Assembly: GCA_031279395.1 (NCBI GenBank)
Contig: JAITIO010000038.1
Coordinates: forward strand, 1 to 14,341
DNA from: Puniceicoccales bacterium
Lineage (GTDB): Bacteria > Verrucomicrobiota > Verrucomicrobiia > Opitutales > JAIRKQ01
Direction of reading: 5' to 3'
DNA length: 14,341 nucleotides
The notes beneath the pieces were generated by a model. The model saw nothing but the letters and a program-made list of their open reading frames with translations. It was not told the origin of the DNA and did no database searches. This document shows, in pieces, positions 1-5,778 of this stretch. The position numbers and the translations under genes were made by a program. Every line of letters starts with the position of its first letter. The first letter of the stretch is position 1.

Positions 1-632
1 CAGCCCAAAAACTTATTATGGACCTGTCCGATAAATCGTATAGGAAAGTCTTTTTACAGCTGTTTTTCAATCGTGGCTGCCTGGTCAACTTGCAAACTTT
101 TGATGGCCCTACAGCCAAAGATCTTGTCATAAATCTGGTCCATGACCGGAATGAGGATGGAGCAGCCTGTTTAGAGCTGTTGGCCGATAAGCTACCAAAG
201 TTTAAGGCCAATGAGGCCAAAGATCTTGTCATAAATCTGGCCTCTGCAAATGTAAGGATAGCCTGTTTAGCGCCGTTGCTCGATAAGCTACCAATTTTTG
301 AGGCCGATGTAGCCAGAGATCTTGTCGAAGAATTGGCCAGCGGCTGGACGGAACAAAAACTCATTTTAGAGTGGTTGGTCAAGAATGGCAAGTTGGTCAA
401 CCTATCAAAGCTTGAGGGCTCTGCAGCCCAAGAATTTATCATAGCCCTGGCCGGTAAACAGAATGGGAGATACTTTTTACAGCCGTTGCTCGAGGCTGGC
501 AAGCTGAACAACCTAACTTTAAGTGCCGACGAGGCCAATCGGGTTGCCTTTGCTCTGATCGAGGCTGGTGATTGGGGGAAAGAAATTCTAACGCTGTTGC
601 GTGAGAAAGGATTGCTACTCCCGAACGAATAA
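1..632 (+). CDS. Helical-repeat (alpha-solenoid-like) protein, 3' part only
   Basis: I do not recognise a named family. The frame is open to the left edge: the codons before the ATG at 18 read AQKLI and complete a repeat unit, so that Met is internal and the gene starts outside the window. About six tandem units begin with A-(K/Q/R)-(D/E)-(L/F)-(V/I) at residues -4, 33, 67, 99, 137 and 173 (counting the internal Met as 1). Unit length is 32-38 residues. Each unit has two predicted helices, the second carrying L-x-x-L-(L/A), and several are followed by a (K)LxNL turn. The last unit is cut short at LLPNE and the stop is TAA. No signal peptide or membrane segment is visible in this part. Such solenoids usually bind other proteins, and in a bacterium with a type III chaperone gene a secreted or host-interacting role is possible, but that is inference. 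An ankyrin- or HEAT-like fold is an alternative. Confidence 0.75.
   Translation, partial: AQKLIMDLSDKSYRKVFLQLFFNRGCLVNLQTFDGPTAKDLVINLVHDRNEDGAACLELLADKLPKFKANEAKDLVINLASANVRIACLAPLLDKLPIFEADVARDLVEELASGWTEQKLILEWLVKNGKLVNLSKLEGSAAQEFIIALAGKQNGRYFLQPLLEAGKLNNLTLSADEANRVAFALIEAGDWGKEILTLLREKGLLLPNE
114..240 (+). repeat. Direct DNA repeats inside the repeat protein gene
   Basis: Positions 114-138 and 216-240 are identical over 25 bases (starting gccaaagatcttgtc). They encode the same AKDLVINL segment in units 2 and 3. A second, less exact pair lies at about 167-199 and 261-293, ending in the shared string gataagctaccaa. The near-identity at DNA level between adjacent units, while the other units have diverged, indicates recent unit duplication or gene conversion in this coding region. 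Confidence 0.85.
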
Positions 633-891
633 AATGACCATGATTTGTTCAGGGGTAATCTATTTTCCGCAGGCAATCCAATTGCGTTATCGACATATTT
701 AGTGGAAAATGTTAATAAGATACCCCATTTCCTCTCTTGTCCACGCCGTCGACATTTTCTCCTTCGGAAGGATGGATAGAAAAGTGGATATGGGCCTTGG
801 GTTAAAAAATATTACCATTTATCCACGGTTAACCTTCGACTCACAAACCAACATTCCTGTTTTTTACACGGACATGTTTTTTCTTCATTGC
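633..891. other. Spacer between convergent genes, with nested inverted repeat
   Basis: No convincing gene lies here. An open frame at 709-897 (+) has no ribosome binding site and runs into the 3' end of gapA, so I do not call it. The stretch holds an imperfect, long inverted repeat (652-668 against 704-726) with a smaller stem GCAAT/ATTGC at 673-685 inside it. A short hairpin TCCTT/AAGGA lies at 760-772. The pair gtggata (784-790) and tatccac (820-826) is complementary, but the loop is 29 bases. Neither strand shows a classical GC stem followed by a run of T, so the terminators of the two converging genes are not resolved. Confidence 0.5.
652..726. repeat. Nested imperfect inverted repeat
   Basis: GGGGTA (652-657) and ATTTTCC (662-668) are complementary to TACCCC (721-726) and GGAAAAT (704-710). 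AGA opposite TCT can add pairs between these arms. A separate 5-bp stem with a 3-base loop (GCAAT cca ATTGC, 673-685) sits in the middle. The whole could fold as a branched hairpin in RNA of either strand. It may act as a barrier between the two convergent genes; this role is inferred only from position. Confidence 0.4.
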
Positions 892-1917
892 TCATAGCAG
901 AGGGATTAATTTATTAATCAACTCTACGCAACGACAGCTATATCCCCATTCGTTGTCATACCAACTGACGAGTTTGAAAAACTGATCAGATAACCCAATG
1001 CCCGCTCCGGCATCGAAAATGGACGACAGTGGGCAATGAATAAAGTCGCTGGAAACTACTTCATCCCCCGTGTACCCTAGAATTCCTTTCAATTGTCCTT
1101 CGGAAGCCTCTTTCATTTTTTTGCAAATGTCTTCATAGGAGGTTTTCTTTTCCGTCCGAACCGTCAAATCGACAACGGAAACCGTCGGCGTAGGGACGCG
1201 AAATGACATACCGGTCAGTTTTCCCTTTACTTCCGGCAAGACAAGCCCGACTGCCTTTGCCGCTCCTGTGGTCGATGGGATAATATTTATGGCGGCGGAA
1301 CGACCACCCTTCCAGTCTTTGGCAGATGGACCATCCACGGTTTTCTGTGTGGCGGTGTAACTATGCACCGTCGTCATCAACCCTTCGATGATTCCAAAAT
1401 TATCCAGGACAACTTTGGTCATCGGGGCCAAGCAATTGGTCGTACAAGAAGCATTGGAAATGATATTATCCGCCTTGGTAAGCGTTTTGTCATTTACACC
1501 GATGACAACCGTTTTTATCCGATCTCCTTTGCCCGGGGCTGAAATAATGACCTTTTTTGCTCCTGCTTCTAGGTGGCCTTCTGCTTTTTCATCCTGCGTA
1601 AATAGCCCTGTGGACTCGATAACAATATCCACCCCAAGATCTCGCCATGGCATTGCCACAGGCCCTTCTTTTATCGCTAGGCATTTTATTTTATGCCCAT
1701 CTACAACCAAATTGTTATCTGCATCAGAAACAACCTCGCCGTTAAACTTCCCCTGTGTTGAGTCGTATTTCAACAGGTATGCTAGATTATCTGCGGGAAC
1801 CAAATCATTTATCGCGATGACGTTTATGTCTTTTCCAAACCTTCCAGAATCGACCAACGCCCTAAAAACCAAGCGCCCGATGCGCCCAAAACCATTTATT
1901 GATACATTTACTGCCAT
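892..1917 (-). CDS. gapA: Glyceraldehyde-3-phosphate dehydrogenase (type I, NAD-dependent)
   Basis: This cytosolic enzyme converts glyceraldehyde 3-phosphate, NAD+ and phosphate to 1,3-bisphosphoglycerate in glycolysis; the homotetramer is typical of the family. At 341 residues it is full length. The Rossmann NAD-binding motif NGFGRIGR is at residues 8-15, followed by AINDL with Asp38, the acidic residue that favours NAD over NADP. The catalytic segment SNASCTTNCLAP puts the active cysteine at 158, and the partner histidine is His185 in TTVHSYTATQ. The C-terminus has the conserved SWYDNEWGYS at 318-327. The ATG is preceded by AGGAG with an 8-base gap, which fixes the start. The gene is alone on this strand, with tRNA-Lys diverging from it. 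A clear promoter could not be picked, although AT-rich sequence between 1930 and 2015 would suit one. Nothing is missing or broken. Confidence 0.98.
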   Translation of the reverse strand: MAVNVSINGFGRIGRLVFRALVDSGRFGKDINVIAINDLVPADNLAYLLKYDSTQGKFNGEVVSDADNNLVVDGHKIKCLAIKEGPVAMPWRDLGVDIVIESTGLFTQDEKAEGHLEAGAKKVIISAPGKGDRIKTVVIGVNDKTLTKADNIISNASCTTNCLAPMTKVVLDNFGIIEGLMTTVHSYTATQKTVDGPSAKDWKGGRSAAINIIPSTTGAAKAVGLVLPEVKGKLTGMSFRVPTPTVSVVDLTVRTEKKTSYEDICKKMKEASEGQLKGILGYTGDEVVSSDFIHCPLSSIFDAGAGIGLSDQFFKLVSWYDNEWGYSCRCVELINKLIPLL

Positions 1918-2018
1918 AATTTTTCTCCTGTATTGGCATCAGATTAATCATCGGTATCAACTTTTTCAAGCCTTTTGGTCAAAAAATTTGAAATTATCTA
2001 GCTTCTCGCAAAACTGTA

Positions 2019-2046
2019 TTGACACACTAAAAATCAGCGGTAGGGT
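2019..2046 (+). promoter_or_regulatory. Putative sigma70 promoter of tRNA-Lys
   Basis: A perfect -35 TTGACA at 2019-2024 is followed after 16 bases by TAGGGT at 2041-2046, a weak -10. Transcription would begin near 2053, about ten bases before the mature tRNA 5' end. The -35 box is convincing and the -10 box is poor, so the pairing is tentative. Confidence 0.45.
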
Positions 2047-2062
2047 GATTGAAATCATTTGT

Positions 2063-2137
2063 GGGTCGGTAGCTCAATGGTAGAGCAGTGGCCTTTTAAG
2101 CCATTGGTTCAGGGTTCGAGCCCCTGTCGGCCTACCA
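2063..2137 (+). tRNA. tRNA-Lys (anticodon UUU)
   Basis: The full cloverleaf can be drawn. The acceptor stem is GGGTCGG (2063-2069) with TCGGCCT (2127-2133). T8 A9 follow, then the D stem GCTC/GAGC. The anticodon stem GTGGC/GCCAT (2088-2092, 2100-2104) has loop CTTTTAA, which places anticodon TTT at 2095-2097. The T arm is CAGGG-TTCGAGC-CCCTG, the discriminator is A at 2134, and the 3' CCA is encoded at 2135-2137. The acceptor stem has three G-U pairs (1-72, 4-69, 7-66), which is more than usual. It decodes AAA and AAG lysine codons. T-rich sequence just after the CCA may help end transcription. Confidence 0.97.
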
Positions 2138-2442
2138 TATTTTTAATACATGAAACTTGGAAGAAAAAGTCTGTAACATTGCTCTTCGAAAGGTAAAAAA
2201 GACATATCTTTTTGCATACTAAAAACAAAGCAAACTTGTCGGAAGAATCTTCCAGGGGTAGCATGCCACAGGAAAGAAACAGCCAACCTTAAAGCGAAAA
2301 GACCTACGGCTTTTTGAATTGTGCAATTTATGGCCTCCGATCTCATACACCATCCGCTAATCACACCTTTTTCCCCACCATACGCCCCCGGATAGAATGA
2401 CATTCTACCGAGGGCTGGATGGGATTGGGATGGGAGAAAATT
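2138..2442. other. Spacer between tRNA-Lys and rpsT
   Basis: I see no reliable gene in these 305 bases. An 86-codon open frame on the minus strand (2143-2403) has no ribosome binding site, starts inside a hairpin and has a cysteine-rich composition with no familiar motif. The stretch holds an AT-only hairpin AAAAAGA-cata-TCTTTTT at 2196-2213, which may serve as a weak terminator for the tRNA transcript. It also holds a short palindrome GGAAGA-a-TCTTCC at 2241-2253 and the larger hairpin at 2385-2414, described separately. Confidence 0.5.
2385..2414 (-). terminator. Stem-loop just downstream of rpsT
   Basis: The arms CCCCCGG-a-TAGAA (2385-2397) and TTCTA-CCGAGGG (2403-2414) pair with one bulged A and one C/A mismatch around a five-base loop. 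It begins 28 bases after the rpsT stop, which suits a 3' end structure. No run of T follows directly on the minus strand, so it may be a stabilising or processing hairpin and not a classical intrinsic terminator. Confidence 0.4.
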
Positions 2443-2694
2443 CTAAGCAAACAAAAACCGAGCGGCGGCGCACTTACGTTTATTGGCAAAGTTCCTATGG
2501 ACAATATTCCTCTTGGCTGCCTTGTCTAGAGCAGAAACATATTCTATCGTCACACGCTTAACTTCCTGCGTATCTCCTGTTGCACTTCGCAACTTTTTCG
2601 CCAGCGTTTTCAATCTATTTCGGACACCACAATTCTCCAACGCTCGCCTTTGCGACTGCATTTCCGCTTTTCTTGCTGCTTTTTTATTAGCCAT
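2443..2694 (-). CDS. rpsT: 30S ribosomal protein S20
   Basis: This small basic protein binds 16S rRNA early in assembly of the 30S subunit. Its 83 residues match the usual 85-90 of the family. The N-terminus MANKKAARKAEMQSQRR is characteristic, followed by RNRLKTLAKKL and, near the end, the conserved IVHRNFANKRKCAAARF (residues 64-80), corresponding to the family's GIIHKNKAARKKSRL-like tail. The protein is an all-helical bundle rich in Lys, Arg and Ala. The ATG is preceded by GAAGGA with a 7-base gap. It is transcribed alone; S20 is known in some bacteria to control its own translation, but nothing specific to that is visible here. Confidence 0.97.
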   Translation of the reverse strand: MANKKAARKAEMQSQRRALENCGVRNRLKTLAKKLRSATGDTQEVKRVTIEYVSALDKAAKRNIVHRNFANKRKCAAARFLFA

Positions 2695-2719
2695 TTAGCA
2701 TTCCTTCAACCAACACGAT

Positions 2720-2752
2720 TTTATACATTGTATACTTTTTTTTTAATGTCAA
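2720..2752 (-). promoter_or_regulatory. Putative rpsT promoter
   Basis: On the minus strand a perfect -35 TTGACA (2747-2752) precedes two possible -10 boxes, TACAAT (2727-2732, 14-base gap) and TATAAA (2720-2725, 21-base gap). Neither gap is the ideal 17. The spacer contains a run of nine A, so DNA curvature or a change in tract length could alter promoter strength. It lies 25-60 bases upstream of the rpsT start. Confidence 0.4.
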
Positions 2753-2890
2753 GCAAAATTTTTTATACCATCAAAATTTTATCCAAAAAAGCATATTCAT
2801 GTTTTTTTCTTTTGCGTTTTGCGGGAATGTCAAACCTTTTTTTTTAATTTCCAAAAATTTCGTAGCCGTCGACTCCTTTCGCTAAACATG

Positions 2891-3067
2891 TCAATAACAT
2901 GCCAATAACGTGATAATAACAAGTTGGTTGTCCAAAGTATTGCCATCAAAGTCCGGGTTTTCAACAAAGTTACTAACATTTCTAAATCCAGAAAAGTCTG
3001 TTCCTCTCAGATCTAGGCATCTTATTGACATATTTACACTGCATAATAATAATAACATATAGATCAT
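2891..3067 (-). CDS. Possible 58-residue open frame, function unknown
   Basis: This short frame lies opposite the gyrB promoter region. Reading from the ATG at 3067 it encodes a hydrophobic start (MIYMLLLLCS), then CLDLRGTDFSGFRNVSNF and NTLDNQLVIITLLACY before TGA. The LDLRGTDFSGF stretch resembles one turn of a leucine-rich or pentapeptide-type repeat. A shorter start at 3031 is also possible. No ribosome binding site precedes any of the starts. It may be a remnant of a larger gene or a chance frame. The amino-acid make-up is the only support. Confidence 0.2.
   Translation of the reverse strand: MIYMLLLLCSVNMSIRCLDLRGTDFSGFRNVSNFVENPDFDGNTLDNQLVIITLLACY
3025..3053 (+). promoter_or_regulatory. 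Likely sigma70 promoter of gyrB-gyrA
   Basis: A perfect -35 TTGACA (3025-3030), a 17-base spacer and -10 AATAAT (3048-3053, five of six matches) form the best promoter in the window. Transcription would start near 3060, giving a leader of about 225 bases before gyrB. Such a long leader leaves room for regulation. Supercoiling-sensitive control is known for gyrase genes in other bacteria, but no specific element is evident here. Confidence 0.6.
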
Positions 3068-3139
3068 TCTTAGTAGTAATAGTATGGCATTGTGAATGGA
3101 TGGTCTTCACCCCTAAAAAAGCAGTGGGTCGGTATCATC

Positions 3140-3147
3140 AAGGAGGT
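3140..3147 (+). promoter_or_regulatory. Perfect Shine-Dalgarno sequence without a start codon
   Basis: AAGGAGGT matches the complement of the 16S rRNA 3' end exactly. No ATG, GTG or TTG lies within the next 5-12 bases. The frame at a suitable distance begins with ATC and stops at 3225. It lies inside the gyrB leader, about 140 bases before the gyrB start, whose own ribosome binding site is poor. It could be a ribosome standby site, a leader-peptide signal, or chance. Confidence 0.3.
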
Positions 3148-3284
3148 TCATCGCATTTTACCACAGTTTGTACAAAGCGGATTGTGCTCTAAATTTTTGT
3201 TCGCTTTTGTTTAATCAATCACTATGAAGGCGCTTGTTCCTAAGTGTAGGAAAGCTTGCACGTGGAAATTTTACGAAAATTAAT

Positions 3285-5777
3285 ATGGATATTGGCCAAA
3301 GCAACTACGATTCAACGAAAATTCAGAAATTGGAAGGACTTGAAGGGGTAAGAAAACGCCCGGACATGTACATCGGGGATACCAATGAGCGGGGGTTACA
3401 CCACTGCATATTCGAGATTGTAGATAATTCCATAGATGAAGCTTTGGCCGGGTATTGCAAAGCCATAAAAGTTGGGTTACATGTAGATGGTTCATGCTCC
3501 ATCGAGGATGACGGTCGAGGGATCCCCGTGGATGTACACGAGAAATACAAAATACCGGCTTTGGAACTGGTAATGACAAACCTTCATGCGGGTGGAAAAT
3601 TTGGAAAGGGAGCATACCAAGTTTCGGGAGGACTACATGGGGTTGGGGCAAAATGTGTCAATGCGGTTTCAGAAGTATTTGATGTCGAAGTACGCCGGGA
3701 TGGACATGTTTATTCCATGAAGTTTTCACGGGGTAAAACCGTCGAAAAAATTAGGATAATTGGGGATAGTCAAAAAACGGGAACGAAAATTACTTTCTTG
3801 CCGGATGCGGAAATTTTCCTAACAACCCGGGAGTTTAAATATGAAATTTTGGCAAAACGGCTGCGGGAACTGGCATTTTTAAATCCCGGAATTCAGATTA
3901 CCCTGAACGATGAACGGATAGAAAAATCAGAAGTTTTCCGTTTCGACGAAGGGATTAAACAATTTGTGTCATTTTTAGATAGAGGGAAAGTTGTTCTGCA
4001 AGACGGGCCGATTCTTATTCATGGTGAAACTTCTCTGGATCCCGAAAAACCGGAGCTGAAAACAATCGTCGACGTTGCTTTACAATACAATGATGGTTAT
4101 TCCGAGCAAATTTATGCCTATGCAAATTCGATTTATAACGTGGAAGGAGGAACCCATCTGTCGGGGTTCAGGACGGCACTAACGCGGGTAATCAATGCCT
4201 ATGCAAGGTCGAGCAATATGCTGAAGGACAAGGATCTCGCAATTTCAGGTGACGATGTTCGGGAGGGGTTGACGGCGGTAATTTCCGTAAAAGTCCCCGA
4301 TCCTCGGTTCGAAGGTCAAACGAAAACGAAACTGTCGAATGGAGAAATTGATGGCGTAGTGCAAAAAATTATCGGGGATAACCTAAAGTATACTTTCGAA
4401 ACCGATCCCGCTTTGGCCAAGAAGATAGTCGACAAGTGTATCAACGCTGCCCGCGCTCGCGAAGCTGCCAGAAAAGCCCGGGAAACCGTGAGAAAAGGAG
4501 CGTTATCAGGCGGTGGGTTGCCTGGAAAATTGGCAGATTGTTCAGAAAAAGATCCGGCCCGCTGTGAACTATTTATCGTCGAAGGTGATTCGGCGGGAGG
4601 TTCTGCAAAGCAGGGGCGAGATAGAAAATATCAGGCAATTTTACCTTTGCGTGGAAAAATTTTAAACGTCGAAAAAGCCAGATTGGATAAAATGTTGAAC
4701 AGCGATGCCATTCGCACGATTATTACCGCATGTGGAACGGGCATCGGTTCCTCGAATGATGTGGGAGGGTTTGACGCCAGCAAGTGCCGCTATCATAAAA
4801 TAATAATCATGACCGATGCCGATGTGGATGGTTCCCATATTCAGACATTATTGTTGACATTTTTTTTCCGGCAGATGAAGGAACTCATTGAACGGGGATA
4901 CATCTACGTCGCCCAGCCACCTCTATACAAAATAAAAAGAAAGCGCAAGGAACGGTATGTGGACAACGATGATCAATTGAATAGAATTTTGCTCGAACTT
5001 GGGATGGAAGATATGACTTTGATTCGTGCCAAAGACGAATATGTGTTCGCCAAAGATCATGTTCCCGAAATCATCAATGTTTTTTCTCGACTCGAACAAC
5101 TGGGCAATGGAGTTATCCGCCACGGGTGTGCATTGCCAGTTTATTTGGATGCCCATAATTTTGAAACCAAAACCCTACCACGTTACATAGCAAAAATTCG
5201 TACGGGGCACATGGAGGATTTCAAATTCTTGAAGGATGAAGAAAGTAGGGCAGAATTTTTTCTGGAAAATGCTATCGATGATGGAGAGTTCGATGGCACT
5301 ACCACCCGCGACATTGAAGTAAATGGACAGAACGTTCGCCAAAGGATTTCCGTGTACGAGATTTATGGAGCACAGCAGATGTGTGAACAACTTCGAAAAC
5401 TGGAAGAGCTTGGCATTGATATCACAACGTTTGAGTCAACGGGTAAGCCGAGGTATTTTTTGAGAGAAACAGGGACATCCGATGGAAAAAAATCCGAACC
5501 TCTGGAGATATTTTCCGGTCTCGAGATAATCGCCAAAATTCGAGAATTTGGCCGCAAAGGTTTAACCATACAAAGGTATAAAGGTTTGGGGGAAATGAAT
5601 GCGGATCAGTTGGCTGAGACCACCATGGATCCGGAAAAACGTCGCCTGTTACAAGTTACCATTGCCGATGCGGCCATCGCGGAAGCGACATTTTCCATGT
5701 TGATGGGAGAAGACGTGGAAATTCGCCGCGCATTCATCGAAGACAATGCATTAAACACACTATACTTGGATATATAA
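3285..5777 (+). CDS. gyrB: DNA gyrase subunit B
   Basis: This ATPase subunit of the cytoplasmic A2B2 gyrase introduces negative supercoils. In the 830-residue product the GHKL ATPase motifs are at 44-52 (EIVDNSIDE, with Mg-binding Asn48), 75-81 (DDGRGIP), 113-127 (VSGGLHGVGAKCVNA) and about 165-174 (TGTKITFLPD). The TOPRIM domain has EGDSAGGSA with Glu433, PLRGKILNVEKA at 454-465 and the metal-binding DADVD at 511-515. The C-terminal QRYKGLGEMN is at 763-772. Between TOPRIM and this tail sits an insert of roughly 170 residues, as in the long E. coli-type GyrB. I chose the ATG at 3285 because family members begin a few residues before YDSxxI. An in-frame TTG at 3234 would add 17 residues that do not look like GyrB. 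Neither start has a good Shine-Dalgarno sequence. gyrA follows one base after the stop. Confidence 0.98.
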   Translation: MDIGQSNYDSTKIQKLEGLEGVRKRPDMYIGDTNERGLHHCIFEIVDNSIDEALAGYCKAIKVGLHVDGSCSIEDDGRGIPVDVHEKYKIPALELVMTNLHAGGKFGKGAYQVSGGLHGVGAKCVNAVSEVFDVEVRRDGHVYSMKFSRGKTVEKIRIIGDSQKTGTKITFLPDAEIFLTTREFKYEILAKRLRELAFLNPGIQITLNDERIEKSEVFRFDEGIKQFVSFLDRGKVVLQDGPILIHGETSLDPEKPELKTIVDVALQYNDGYSEQIYAYANSIYNVEGGTHLSGFRTALTRVINAYARSSNMLKDKDLAISGDDVREGLTAVISVKVPDPRFEGQTKTKLSNGEIDGVVQKIIGDNLKYTFETDPALAKKIVDKCINAARAREAARKARETVRKGALSGGGLPGKLADCSEKDPARCELFIVEGDSAGGSAKQGRDRKYQAILPLRGKILNVEKARLDKMLNSDAIRTIITACGTGIGSSNDVGGFDASKCRYHKIIIMTDADVDGSHIQTLLLTFFFRQMKELIERGYIYVAQPPLYKIKRKRKERYVDNDDQLNRILLELGMEDMTLIRAKDEYVFAKDHVPEIINVFSRLEQLGNGVIRHGCALPVYLDAHNFETKTLPRYIAKIRTGHMEDFKFLKDEESRAEFFLENAIDDGEFDGTTTRDIEVNGQNVRQRISVYEIYGAQQMCEQLRKLEELGIDITTFESTGKPRYFLRETGTSDGKKSEPLEIFSGLEIIAKIREFGRKGLTIQRYKGLGEMNADQLAETTMDPEKRRLLQVTIADAAIAEATFSMLMGEDVEIRRAFIEDNALNTLYLDI

Positions 5778-5778
5778 G

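Noticed and set aside
709..897. 62-codon plus-strand frame between the repeat protein gene and gapA
   Set aside because: There is no ribosome binding site, it overlaps the gapA 3' end, and it has no recognisable motif. It is probably a chance frame.
1388..2083. 231-codon plus-strand frame
   Set aside because: It is antisense to gapA for most of its length and then runs into the tRNA gene. gapA on the other strand is unmistakable.
2143..2403. 86-codon minus-strand frame between tRNA-Lys and rpsT
   Set aside because: It starts inside the post-rpsT hairpin, has no ribosome binding site, and has a Cys- and Phe-rich composition without a family signature.
3124..3134. Copy of the first bases of tRNA-Lys (GTGGGTCGGTA, also at 2061-2071) as an integration scar
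   Set aside because: It is only 11 bases and includes the 5' end of the tRNA. Integration scars normally duplicate the 3' part, and there is no integrase.
2753..3284. Chromosomal origin next to gyrB
   Set aside because: The spacer is AT-rich, but I found no run of TTATCCACA-type DnaA boxes. The nearest string, TTTACCACA near 3158, has two mismatches. dnaA, dnaN and recF are not in view.
3234..3284. TTG at 3234 as the gyrB start
   Set aside because: It would add 17 residues absent from the GyrB family, and the AAGG before it is only three bases away, which is too close.
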